Translations under genes and position numbers: made by a program
Part shown: piece by piece, positions 50,866-62,412 of the stretch
Numbering within the stretch: the stretch's first letter is position 1
Layout: every line of letters starts with the position of its first letter
The notes under the pieces: generated by a model
The model's database searches: none
What the model was told of the DNA's origin: nothing
Seen by the model: only the letters and a program-made list of their open reading frames with translations
Source: Nymphaea colorata
Lineage: Eukaryota; Streptophyta; Magnoliopsida; Nymphaeales; Nymphaeaceae
Direction of reading: 5' to 3'
DNA: 64,000 nt
Assembly: GCF_008831285.2 (NCBI RefSeq)
Contig: NC_045142.1
Location: forward strand, 9,552,452-9,616,451

Positions 50866-51258
50866 TGCCTTGTTTGGTTGGAGGGAAAGGGAGGGAAAGG
50901 AAGGGAGGGAAAGGAAATGGAATGGAAGAGAAAGAGAATGAAAATGAAAGGAATGGAAATGAAAAAAAAGAGGTTATTTAAAAGCTTGTTTGGATAGAAA
51001 GAAAATGAAAGGAATGGGAGTGGTAGTGTGAGAATAAAAAGACTCTTCTTTTTCCCTTCCTTTCCTTTCCTTCCAAATTTGTTCGATTTGGGAGAGATTG
51101 CATTTGCACTACACAATCTCTCCTTTTCCTTTCATTTTCCTCTCTTCATAGCCAAACACACTTTTTTCATTTCCCTCTATTTCTCTCCTTTCTAATTAGC
51201 CAACCAAACAAATGAGGGATTGCTCAATCTCTCCTTTTCCCTCCAACCAAACAAGTCA
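50866..51258. mobile_element. Complete Tourist-like (PIF/Harbinger) MITE, 393 bp
   Basis: Ends TGCCTTGTTTGGTTGGAGGG and, inverted, CCCTCCAACCAAACAAGTCA: about 23 matching terminal bases with one mismatch. Flanked by TTA on both sides (50863-50865 and 51259-51261), the target duplication typical of PIF/Harbinger and Tourist elements. The interior is purine-rich on the left and pyrimidine-rich on the right, so it could fold on itself. Non-coding. Confidence 0.85.
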
Positions 51259-52111
51259 TTAGTGAATCTATCAAATCACAGTTGAGTTCGAGTTCAATAT
51301 AAGAAGCGTGAATTTGACTTGAACTAATAATACTTAGAACCAGCACTGAAAAATATGACCACAGCTAGGTGTGCACTGACTACATTTGGTTGATTTCAGA
51401 TCTTGCCAAATAGAAGTGACTGAAAGAGTGAAATCAGACATCTTAGTCTAGAACTAAAATTTGGATTCCAAAACTAAAAGTAACTTAGTTTTTACTTGGG
51501 TTGTGTTGAGATAATCTTATCCTGAGCTTGGCCAAATATGAGGATGTCCTGGTGATCTATAAAATGGCAGGTAGTCTAGCTCAGTAAGCTGCCTCGGGTT
51601 AAAAACGCCAAAAAGACTTGCAATTAAACGCCCGGTGCTACAACTAACATGCACCAGCAATGTTTTGTATTTATTATTCAAAATTGAATCCTCAAGAATG
51701 GGACCGGGAGAGTTGATGAGGTGATCTTTAACAATAGCAGCTGCCACATGCACAATGCCCTCCAAAGTAACAAAGCTTCACCTAACGTGATATAGAGCTA
51801 CCCTTTCATCAAAATATCACACATCAATTTCATATTTTGAAAGCTTTTAATGTAGAACTTAGTTTTGTTAAAAATTGTACACAAATGCTCTGGATTGTGG
51901 TTGCACCGTGATTCAGGTAAGAGTTCAAGAGTTGCGACAAACATTTTTAAATAACGAAAAGCTTTTGAATTATTTTAAATGTACAAGATATAGCAAGCGT
52001 TTGAGTGATAAGAGGAACGGCAGGAGTTCTGTTGTCCCCTTCCTGGAACTCGCTGCAACTGTTGGCGTACTTCTGTTTACTCTCAACTGCAGTCTAAAGT
52101 GTATTCTTTCT
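51259..52111. other. Upstream region of the GST-zeta gene
   Basis: Non-coding; presumably contains the promoter and 5' UTR. I could not assign a TATA box with confidence. Confidence 0.4.
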
Positions 52112-53696
52112 ATGGCTTCTCACTCTCAGGTACTGCAGCCTCGTTCTGCAGCCTTCATTCTCTGTAGTTTTCCTGTTTCTCCCTTTCTTCTCATTGTAGC
52201 AATTTTGCTTTCGTCTGCGTTAATGTCTGTTGCTCTCTCCTCGTGCTTCCATGTTTGGGAAAGGAGAAAATGTGAAAAGAAAAAGAAATGAAGAAAACAG
52301 AGAGAACTAAATTACCGCATCTAATCAGTTGGTAGTTAAGGAGGTCATGAATTTGTATGATTAAAAAAAAGGGTCTTGATCTTTTACTCGCCCTTGTTTC
52401 TTTAATTGATGAGAACTCGACCAAGTGCGTGTTTGGGTGCATGGCTTGTGCGCAGGCTCTGGATGGTCGTATGGAGAAGCTTCAGCTCTATTCCTATTGG
52501 AGAAGCTCCTGCTCATGGCGCGTACGAATCGCTTTGAATCTGAAAGGTTCTAATTGTCCATTGCTTCTCCTTCTTTCGTCCTCTTCTTTTGCTTTTTTCT
52601 GCTTGCCGTTTTGCTTCGGAAACTCTATTTGCGTTCTCCTGTGATTTTTGTTGGCCATCTTCCTGCAGGGCTCCCTTACGAGTACAAGCCTGTCAACCTT
52701 CTGAAAGATGAGCAGAGTTCACCTGGTGAGATTTTGCATCAATATCGGTTTTTTGACGGTGGCCTTCATGAAAAGGAAGAGATGGGTGCGGTTCTTCTCT
52801 CTTTGTTCTGTTGGGCTTTTGATTTCTGACCCGTGCCTCACAGAGTTTACTAGGTTGAATCCCTTGGGCTATGTTCCTGTGCTTGCTGATGGTGATATGG
52901 TGATCTCGGATTCTTTTGCCATATTACTGGTTAGTAGTCTGCGTTATCTGCTGTTCGATCGAGAAAGGTTCCTGTATTTTTTGTTATGGTTCCTGCTTTT
53001 GCCTTTCTTCAAATTGGAGAATGGATGAGCGATTTGTAATCGTGTCAGTACCTGGAGGAGAAATACCCGGAGCACCCCATTCTGCCTTCTGATATGAAGA
53101 AAAGAGCACTTAATCTGCAGGTAGATGCCATCCTTTGTAACCAAAGTTTTGCATTTGGAGACTGTGATATATTCTTTAACTTCGCTTACTAACTGGGAAG
53201 TGTGGACCTCCCGTTTTCAAAGATATGCACTATTCTTTCAAGATAGCTTCTTCAACTTGTCTTAAACTTCTATATGCTGCATTTTCCATGCTGGAATACC
53301 AATATATGTGGGTCTGTGGCTCTGTGTGTGCGAGTGTGTGTAGTCACAAACATTATTCTCATGTTTTTATTGGTGAGATATTTCTCAGGTACTAATCAGA
53401 AAGTTTGTATTTCTTGAAAAATCTTGGGTTTGAAGAAATTTGAAATATAAAAAGTAACAGTAAAATATGCATATATGTTCTTGAGAGTAGTGGAAAAACC
53501 TTGAGGCCTGCTCGACCCTGGGAGTTACACCCAGCTCTACTTTAGACAAGGAGTAGTGCCACAAGATTCAAATCCTATGTCACATGAGTCGGGGGTGCTG
53601 GTGCTGGTGCTGGTGTGGATGCGGGTGCCAGCGCGGCGTATCCCAAAAAATTTGGGTGCAAGGGTGCAGTGAGAGTGTACATATATAATGTATTTA

Positions 53697-53739
<43 letters not shown>

Positions 53740-56559
53740 AATGTATGCATTCATAATGTATATAATTTTAGCTTGTTTATTAGCTTAATCTGTCCTTTAC
53801 TTTTATGACTGTACATAAAGAAAGAAAGGGACAGAGAAAAGAAAGAAATAATAGAAAATATGTTGAACATGCCTAAGAAAGGATGCGGTTGGGGTGCGTG
53901 TCGGAGCCGCACCCATATCAGCACCAGCACAACTGTCGCGTTGACATAAGTGCGGCCCTGTTTTTGAAGAGTCCGTGTGACATAGTTCAAATCTATGAAT
54001 GTAACTGCCTGTCACAGTCAGACAGCCAAGTCCTGTCCTATGACACGAATCCGTATTGGCTTTCAAGTTTGTTGAGAAAGGATGAACAGGTCCCACTTAC
54101 TTAAGAGTTAAAAGCTCCACTGATATCCTACCGAGGGATCACAAACACTCATTTTCAATGGCGCAGAGATCCATCCATCTTTTTATGAACAAGAATGTGT
54201 TCTTTTAGTTTTAAGGTGATAGTCATTGCTCATATTAATGGCTCTCAAATGCAACCTTGCTGTAGCCTGTAAGTCATCATCTACCTAAGGCCTTTTAAAC
54301 GTTGTAGGTTATCATAAGAGGTAAAAGATGTAGTGACAGCACAAGTTGAAAAAGTAGCTTTCATATGAGAACTATTCTCATGTTTTTTCTGACTTCATAA
54401 GAGTGTCACACTGTTGAGTTCAAATTGTTATACAATATGTCTTAGCTGGAGTGGTCTAAACATTAAAGGATTAAAAAAACTCAAGTTTTCAAGTTACAAT
54501 CCAGCTGGGAACCAAACAGATGACACAATTGATTTAAAGTAATCTGCAAGATACTAAAATCATCCAAATGAACAAATTAATACATGGAAGAGGCATTGAT
54601 GAAGTCCTTGAGAGCAGTCAAAGAAGCGAAGCTAGTCTGAGTTTGATATAAAGATACTGAACCATGTAAAGGCTCGACTTTCTTCTACAAGTTGACATCA
54701 TATTAATATGATGGACTCTTCTTCTTTGTAGGGTCAGAACCACATTTGTTCACCAGGTCTGGATGCCACAGCTTAAACCAGTGATGGCAGAGGATTAGAT
54801 TAATTCGATAAATGTTATTCAATCTTGACGGCATAGCTATGAAGCATGTTTCTATAATAAGGAACAGAACAACTTCAGGAAGCCTGTGGGTTATGCTAAG
54901 AAAATAACTGGTTTGGTTTGGCAATCTATAGTATTGTAAGCAGAAAATATGCACAAGCATGTTCAAATATTATTTCTACTCTGGATGATTGTGAAAGTGT
55001 CTATCATGGACTCAACATTGGAGGCTCTCAAGTCTCATGTTAGTATCATATTTACAAAATGTTTTAGATTTTTGTTATGTTCCTATTTGCCCCTCATATT
55101 AAGTGTTGTTTGAATAGTTTTCCATATTATTTATTGGCTAGTCTGTGACGTTAATGGATGACTAAATTATCATATACTGTAGGTGGCAAATATTGTTGGC
55201 TCAAGCATTCAGCCTCTTCAGAATGTTTCTATTGTGGTGAGTTATTTTTCTCTCCTTAATTCTTTTTCTAAATTTTGCCCTTTTGAGTAATGAAATTTGT
55301 TTTATGCTTGGTCATGGAACTTTTAATTTCATCCTGTATCTCTTGCACAGCAATATATTGAAAAAAAGATTGGTATTGAAGAAAAAATGGCTTGGGCTCA
55401 GAAGCACATAAGAAAGGGTTTTGCAGGCAAGCATTTGCTCCTACTAAATGATAAATCTCAACTTTTAGCATATAGCATACACCACCTCTTCTTGTTTTTT
55501 ATTTTTATTTGCTTTTAGGTGTAAGTCTAGACATTTTGTTATGTTCCATAATTCCATTCAATTCAAGTGTACTGAGGATTCTCTTCTAAATGGTACAAAA
55601 TTGCAAATGCATGTTGAAAGTTATTATGGCAAGTTTTACATCGACATGTGGATGAACATGTTTTGCTAGATGCCATCTCTCTATACAATGCCATAAACTT
55701 TATTTAAGGCTTATGGCTAAGTCTATGATCAGATATTTTCCATTTTTTTTTGCTTTGTTTTGCTAGTAGTATATCTGCAGTGAAATTAATTCTGAGTAAA
55801 TGAATTTGCTTGTCATTTGCCACTTGCTACTTACATTGGCTGGAATGAGGAAAGAAAAGCTGAATCCCAGGAATATTAATACTAAGCTAAATCTTGACCT
55901 CCCCTCAGCATTATTGATAAAAAGGTTTCCTTTCATTCTATGGTACTAGAATAAGATTGTCTGTTTGTAGTTTTTACTCAACTACCTGTTTTACCACATC
56001 TAAGTCAGCTGTAATCCTGTAACCATAACCTCACATCTAACATGTGCTCAGTTGTCAAAATTGGAACTCACATAAAAGTTGGTCAAGCACTTACAATGGC
56101 TTGTGGGGAGTGGGGACTAGTTGGTTCAAGTTGGTCGGCTAAAATAAAATCAATAAAAAATATAAAAACAGAAGGAGAGGTATATATATATATATATAGA
56201 TATAGAAAGAGGGTAGCTACCAAACCCTCATATACCAGACAAGATGAAAGACATTTAGGCTGTCTGTTCAAGGAGATTGGATGGTGGAGATTCAGTTGCA
56301 AATGTAGAGGGTAAACTGTTCTTTTCGAGAGTCCAAAATACCCTTAAAAGGATAAGAGAGAGAGACACAAAGAGAGAGAGAGATGAGTTTCCTTAAATGA
56401 GATCCCTTGTCTTTCTTGAAGGGTATTTTTACTCTTGAAAAGACAGCTTGCCTTCTATATTTGTGATTTAATCTCTACTGTCTGAATCAATAGCCTAGAT
56501 GAGTCCCATCAAAATTGGGTATGAGACTATGAGTGTGGTAGCTACAGCCTACATGTTTT

Positions 56560-56613
<54 letters not shown>

Positions 56614-57581
56614 CAAAGTCAATCTTGCTGCTTGCCGGATGGTTGCTGGATGACTAAAATTTGTTATTGAAAAAACCATAAATTGTCATTAAAGCCACCA
56701 TAAACCTTCACCGCACTATAAATTATGGCTAATGCCAATTTAGTTACTATTTTTTAGCAATAAATGTTTAAATTTTAGCCATCCGGCAAAATCCAACACA
56801 TGGAGTATTAAACTATCATGTGTGTGTGTATATATATAGCAACTAAGCCTAATTACTCACTGTTTTGGGTTTAATTGTAGGGACTGCCATTGTAACATTT
56901 ATGGTGCTAAAAGCACTTGGATGCATCTTAGGCAGGGATTTTGAGGCTACAGCGGAGGCCAGAGGCAGGATTAAGTGCCTTAAGTTCATAAGAGCAGGAT
57001 ACTTATGACATGCAATGTTAATTGTTAGACTAACTATAAACTTGAAGCATTTCCCCAATGCAAAACCTATGTTTATCAACTTATGAGAACCAACAGATAA
57101 AATATATTAAACATTCCGTAACATGCAAACATGATTTACGGTTTGAAAAATCAAAGGTACTGAAGTAATTAAAGTTTAAAAAATATATAGAATAATGAGA
57201 GCAAGTTTACAATTTAATCATCAAGGTTTTTAAATGTTGTAGAGCATGCAAATCCTACTAATTTTCTAAAAACCATCTGTGAAGTCTCTAATTGTAATTA
57301 TAAACCAACAATCTCAAACTGAAGCCTAGAATTACTAATCTAATTAAAATAGGAAAAAGGAACACAGATTTAAAAAATAACTACAGCTTCCATATTAATA
57401 TTGTTTACTGTAAAATTGTCTTTTATTAACATAGACAAGTAAAAGTACTGGGAAGATCAAGATATATAGCTATCTTCTTCATTTTTGTTTTTCTTTTTCT
57501 TAAAAAACTACTTCATGGCAGAAGAGAAAAAGAAAGATTTGCCTTCAGATGGCAGACAAAGAAGAAAAAAGAAAAGAATGT

Positions 57582-57643
<62 letters not shown>

Positions 57644-60600
57644 ACTGTTGAAGAAAAAAGAATCTGATTTGTTAACAGCGTAGGCATTTTTCAAGTGGCA
57701 GATCACCTAGGAACAGCCAGCCTAGGTGACCAATTAAGCCTAGGGGCATCGCCTATGCATGCCGTTCATGGCATGGCATAACATATAAATTAATTGGTGC
57801 TAGGCCCATAATTGATTTCCCTTGATTAGCTACAACTGAAGCCTGATAGAGCCTGAAAAGGGAAGTTTTATATGGTTGCATCACTGGTTGGAAGAAAATT
57901 GGATTATGTGCATGGAGCATGACCTGAACTGGTGGCTTTGTTTCTAAGAGAGAGAGCACTTCAAGGGGACCAGCCTCCAAGAATCAATTGAGATCCATAA
58001 TAGAGGAAAAGTACCCTCCTGTTACATATTTGTAATCACCGGGAGTTTATTTGATTGTTGCACAGATGCCCATGCCAAGGCCTGGATGTCCCATTCCAGG
58101 CGTTCTGGGTGAAATGTTGGATGCCTGGCCTGCTAAGTCACACAGGTTCTTTAAAATGCAGCCAGCACCCGTGCCGACATGATGCAGGTGCAGACACGGG
58201 CATGGCTCCATCGGCACCCAAGCCGCACCTATTGTTTTCTTTTCTTTTTTTTTCTTTATTTCTATTTTTTTATTTTTTGTCTCCCTTTTTTCCATTTTCC
58301 TCCTCTACCTATTTTTGTTTTCCTCCTATTTTTCCTCCTCTCTCTCTCTCTCTCTTTTTCAAACTTTCAACCTTCTCTCGCTTTAAAACGGATGACAGCG
58401 AAAGGCCCAGTAGTTTGACGACCACTCTGCTGTCAGCCTGTCCTTTAAAAAGGACGGCTAATCTGCATATATTTTTAAAAAATTATCTTATTTCCTCCCT
58501 CATTTTTTTTTTCAAACTTTCCGCTTTCTCTCTCTCTCTCTCTCTTTTTTGAAAGGAAGACAGCAAAAGGTTCGGCAGTCTGTTGTCCTTCTTAAAGGAC
58601 AACCAGTCTGCTCCTTTAAAAAGGGCCACCGGACCGCCTATATTAAAAAAAACTTTATTTTATTCAATTTAAAATTTTAAAAATTAACTATATTCTATTT
58701 CCAAGTGCCCTTAAAATGCACTATCTTTTAAAAGGGATGACCTGACTGCCTATCTTTTTAAAGTGTTTTATCTTATGCCATTTAAAGTTTTAAACATAAA
58801 CTGTATTCCATTTCCATATGCCCTTAAAATATATCCAAAACTCACGTTCAATTTAAACTGCACCCAGCAAGCAAATGACCTTCGAAAATATCTTAATTTT
58901 CAGTAACAAAAAAAATATAAACAAATAGCATTATTATATATATATGTATATTTGCAACCCTGCACCCAAATTTTCTGAGATGTGCCGCACCGGTAGCTGC
59001 ATCCGCATGACATAGCTGGAATGCATAAAAAGGTACTCCTTAAAATTATCAGTTGTTGGATAGAGCAGTGACATGCAGGAAAACTGGCATTTGCGTTGCT
59101 CAGTAGGCTGTGGGGTCCCAGGTCTGGGTTCTGCTTGTTTTCAAGCCAAACCCCACGTGCTCTTCATTTTACAGTTTTTCTTTATGTTATGTAGCTGCTC
59201 TATTTTATTTTTTCTCATGCACAATTGCAGGAACACTCCACATAGTTAAATTTCTCTTCCGTTTCTGAGTCACCTTTGTTTCTGCACTGCTCCCCTAAAC
59301 CTTTTAGGTTTGAAAGCTAATGGCATCTAGAATGTGTGCCATAACATAATCCAAGCAACTAGGCCCACCTAACTAAGATTGAGCCACGCTTGAGGTACTT
59401 ATTACCTACTGAGCACATTGATCCTTTTAAGTGGACTGTGGATTGACTACTAACTGGACTTTTGTAAAGTATGAAACCGTTAAATGTTTGTAGAAGTTTT
59501 GAACATCAAAACATGAATGTGCATTTCTGTCAATTCCTCTGATTACTTTAATCAAAGCACTTTCTGAACCCAGTTTATATTTTGATCCTTTGTCCTTTTT
59601 TTCAGCCATTGAAAAGTTATTAGAAGATGTTGCTGGAAAGTATGCTACAGGAGATGAAGTCTACCTGGTTTGCTATTAAACTTTCATCTTGATCTTAATA
59701 TCTCTTCTCAATAGAAATTTTCCAAGAAAGTACCAAACTATGCAGTTCAATTTCATGTTCATTTTGTCTATTAAATAGCTCAACTGCTTTATCTTGCTGT
59801 GTTAGATTTATTCATAGTTATGCATCTTTTTTGTTCTTCATTTGTAAAGACCAGATTCAGAATTTTGTACTTCTTGTTTTAATCTTGTGCAGTAAAAAAA
59901 AGGAGGATGTTTTGTCTCCCTCTGCTTGAGCCATAATAGTACGATTCAGTATCATAGTTTTACTTCCACATAGGCAGTATGTGCGGATTTCAACATGGAA
60001 ACCTAAAAGGCAAGTCTGTGATTTTGCAAACAAGTAAAAAATAAAATTCTGTATTATATTATTTATATATGTGTAGTTACGTGTATATTTATAAGCGTAT
60101 CTAATAACAGCTTTTTGGGTGAACATTTGGTGAATAATGGAAAAAATGTAAAAAATGAGAAAAAATAGCTGCACTTTTGAAAATCAGCCTGACTTTTTCT
60201 TTGTTTTTCTAACAGTGCTTCTGAATGCTGATCAGTGTTGTTTTTTCACATTTCTATGCGTACTCAACCCTTCCCCCTTCTCTTTACTTGTATGTGTGTG
60301 TGCGTGTGTGTTAATGTTAGCCTGCGAATAACAGGGGAAGATTAACTCGCACATTTTGCTCCAGTGAAGGCCCAACCTTGGTTATTATCTCCTATTGTCC
60401 ACCCGATCCATCTACCTAATGCGTCAGACTCAAACATGCATACTTAGCCCCGAAGGGCGTGACCCCTGTTGAAGAGTGCCAGCCCATGTTATATGCATAT
60501 TCAGCCAGCTCAACTGTACATCTACATCTTCATCCCTTGCTGTTCCTGGTTGATATCTCCTTAGGTAAGAGGTAGGGAACGTCCATAGAGAGCTTTGAAG

Positions 60601-61353
60601 GGCATGCCCCCTGTTGAAGAGTGTCGGCCCGTGTTATATGCATATTCAGCCAGCTCAAGTAGTCTGCCCACAGTTTTGGACGCTGCCCTATGAAGCACCT
60701 GAGGTATGTTTTGAGGCTTTTGTTCACTTTCTCCTTCTGCCCATTCGATTGCAGATGATAGGCTGTGGACATCTGCAACTTGAAGCCTTGAAGTTGTCAG
60801 TATTCCTTCCAAAATAAGCTCAGAAATAGGGAGTCTCAATCGCTGTCTATAGTTTGAGGTATGCCATGGAGTTTTCCCACGTAATGGAAAGCTGTAGCCA
60901 CCATCTTCACGGAGAAGGGGTGGGCTAATGCTATGAAATTGGCATGTTTCAATAGACAATCTACCACCACCAAAATGGCTGACTTTCCCCTAGATTTTGG
61001 CAGCCCTTCCACGAAATCAATGAAAATATCCTCCCAGATGCGGTTGGGGAAGTGCCTGTAGTAACCCTGCTGATTTCCTGGTTTCCTGCTTGTTTTGTTG
61101 GCAGACTTGGCACCTCCGAACATAGTCTGTGATCGACCTTGTCATCCCAGGCCAATAGAAAGAGGATTGCATCCTCTTATATGTCCTTTCCATTTCTTCA
61201 TGGCCTGCTGCTTTGGAGTTATGAAAATGTTCCAGACGAGTCTCCATGTGCATCCTTATGTCCTGTACAGAGCATTGGTCAACCTTAAAAACGAGTTAAA
61301 AACGTGGTATTTTTTGTTTTTAACGTTTTTTTTCAAACAAACACGTTTTCTGT

Positions 61354-61400
<47 letters not shown>

Positions 61401-61951
61401 CAGATGGCTGAAAATAAAAATCTGTTGCTGAAAGCACCATAAGCTGTTGCTAAAAATGCAGTGAACTGTTGTTGCACCATAAACCGTTGCAAATGGTTTT
61501 GACCTGTTGCTAGAAACAAAATGAACCGTTATTGCACCATAAACTGGTGCTAATGATCCTGCGACAACTGTTTGTTCAGCAACATGTTTTTTATTTTTAT
61601 TCATCCAGCATCTGGCAGGTTTGAACTCCCCTTTATATACCCCCTATATGCACACACACATAACTAGATAGATAGATATGGCCCTGACTGCATCTGGTTA
61701 GAATTTTCTTGTGGTGCTGAAAAAGAAGATTTGGATATTTTAATGGTAGGTTTTGCCTTGACATTCAATCAAATTGTAAACTTCCATTTTCTTTGCTCCA
61801 TTTATTTGAAGTCTTTTAAATTGTCAATTTCTAATTTCTCAATTGTTTATGTCCTCTATAAAATGTCAAAGTGCTTTCTCTGTGGTAATTGCAGGCAGAT
61901 TTGTTTTTGGCTCCACAGATTTATGGTGCAAAACGTTTCAACGTAGACGTG
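52112..61951 (+). CDS. GSTZ: Zeta-class glutathione S-transferase / maleylacetoacetate isomerase, 3' end outside window
   Basis: Exons: 52112-52129, 52456-52546, 52669-52725, 52844-52929, 53049-53120, 55183-55236, 55351-55426, 59606-59667, 61895-61951 (573 bases, 191 codons, phases consistent). The enzyme isomerises maleylacetoacetate to fumarylacetoacetate in tyrosine catabolism using glutathione. The zeta signature is in exon 2 (YSYWRSSCSWRVRIALNLK, with the catalytic Ser-Ser-Cys). Thioredoxin-like domain: YEYKPVNLLKDEQ, LNPLGYVPVLADGD, ISDSFAILL, YLEEKYP. Helical domain: VANIVGSSIQPLQN, EKMAWAQKHIRKGFA, GKYATGDEVYL, ADLFLAPQIYGA. The first exon (MASHSQ, 18 bases) is a proposal; alternatively translation starts at ATG 52471 in the next exon. 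Intron 7 has a GC donor (CAG|GCAAGC). About 25-30 C-terminal residues are missing, presumably in an exon beyond 64000 behind the copia insertion. Confidence 0.93.
53590..53960. mobile_element. GGTGCGGGTGC-ended repeat in GSTZ intron 5
   Basis: Left end GGTGCTGGTGCTGGTGTGGA then GCGGGTGCCAGCGCGGCGTA, CCCAAAAAATTTGGGTGCAA. Right end GTCGGAGCCGCACCCATATC, AGCACCAGCACAACTG. The ends are mutually inverted. A (TA)n tract (53701-53736) lies inside. A related, inverted copy is at 58130-59030. Probably a non-autonomous DNA transposon. Confidence 0.5.
56562..56611. repeat. (TA)25 microsatellite in GSTZ intron 7
   Basis: Fifty bases of TA repeat directly before the MITE copy at 56632. Confidence 0.95.
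56632..56790. mobile_element. GTTGCC-MITE copy in GSTZ intron 7
   Basis: Left end GCCGGATGGTTGCTGGATGA then CTAAAATTT; right end AAATTTTAGCCATCCGGCAA. The interior has ACCATAAATTGTCATTAAAG and CACTATAAATTATGGCTAAT, as in the 27992 copy. Confidence 0.75.
57584..57639. repeat. (TA)28 microsatellite in GSTZ intron 7
   Basis: Uninterrupted TA repeat. Confidence 0.95.
58130..59030. mobile_element. GGTGCGGGTGC-ended repeat in GSTZ intron 7
   Basis: Left end CAGCCAGCACCCGTGCCGAC, ATGCAGGTGCAGACACGGGC, GGCACCCAAGCCGCACC. Right end TTGCAACCCTGCACCCAAAT then TTTCTGAGATGTGCCGCACC, the reverse complement of the left part of the 53590 copy. The interior is pyrimidine-rich with repeated CTTTAAAAAGG units (about 58443, 58613 and, degenerate, 58725). 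No ORF of interest. Confidence 0.5.
60453..60658. repeat. 60-bp direct duplication inside the gypsy fragment
   Basis: GAAGGGCGTGACCCCTGTTG at 60453 and GAAGGGCATGCCCCCTGTTG at 60597; both continue AAGAGTG, GCCC, TGTTATATGCATATTCAGCC and AGCTCAA. Roughly 92 percent identical over about 62 bases. Confidence 0.85.
60530..61255 (-). pseudogene. Ty3/gypsy integrase fragment in GSTZ intron 8
   Basis: Minus strand. The integrase zinc-binding H2C2 domain (HNSKAAGHEEMERTYKRMQS then CQVCQQNK, 61215-61090) is followed by the catalytic core with frame changes: WEDIFIDFVEGLPKSRGKSA with the first Asp (61035), ILVVVDCLLKHANFIALAHP, and STAYHLQSNGQKEKVNKSLK with the final Glu region (60770-60715). At least two frameshifts. 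It lies antisense to the GST gene and is isolated: no gypsy RT, RNase H or LTR was seen nearby. Confidence 0.87.
61357..61394. repeat. (TA)19 microsatellite in GSTZ intron 8
   Basis: TA repeat immediately before the MITE at 61395. Confidence 0.95.
61395..61625. mobile_element. GTTGCC-MITE relative in GSTZ intron 8
   Basis: Left end TTTTCCAGATGGCTGAAAAT, right end ATTCATCCAGCATCTGGCAG. The interior repeats CACCATAAGCTGTTGCTAAA, CACCATAAACCGTTGCAAAT, CACCATAAACTGGTGCTAAT. Same general build as the 27992 and 56632 copies but more diverged. It lies 270 bases before exon 9. Confidence 0.65.
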
Positions 61952-62188
61952 GTAATCTCTCTTTCTATCTCTCTTTTTGAAAGAAAAGGAAAAACAGGAA
62001 TATGTGTTTATGTTTTGCTTTAGGTATCTATGTGAAGCATCAATATGAAGACTCGTAGAGAATTTAGCAAGGTTTCATATTGAGCAAATATTTTCCCAGT
62101 TTCTGGCATAGGAAGAAAACATTTTCCAACAAACCAATTTCAACTTTGTATTTCCTTGTTACCTAAGTAGTATATTTCTTTGCTTGAT
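61952..62188. other. GSTZ intron 9 left part
   Basis: Starts with a GTAATC donor; T-rich, no exon found before the copia LTR. Confidence 0.6.
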
Positions 62189-62412
62189 TGTTGTAAAAAT
62201 AATAGACGCACAAGAAACGAAGATCGACCCTCAACTAGAGGGAAAAAACCACATGTGAGGAGATCTGGTGCCCACTAGCCGCCAGACTCTCTCTCTCTCT
62301 TAGAAAACTTCATTAACTTGCAGATTAGGGTTTACAATGGTATAAGTATGCCCAAACTAAGACTCACTGGATCGGATCCAGACTCGGACCCATACATCAA
62401 GATCCGTCAACA
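62189..62412 (-). repeat. Copia 3' LTR, 224 bp
   Basis: On the minus strand it begins TGTTGACGGATC at 62412 and ends TTTTTACAACA at 62189, so the ends are TGTTG...CAACA. A polypurine tract ACTTGAGGGGAG precedes it on the minus strand (62413-62424). Both features fit a copia 3' LTR. Confidence 0.85.

Noticed and set aside
53883-54104. Extra GSTZ exon or separate gene in intron 5
   Set aside because: The frame lies in the GTGCGG-ended repeat and matches no GST sequence; exons 5 and 6 already join in phase.
58055-58552. 165-codon plus-strand frame in GSTZ intron 7
   Set aside because: It is a Phe/Ser/Leu low-complexity product of the pyrimidine-rich repeat interior.
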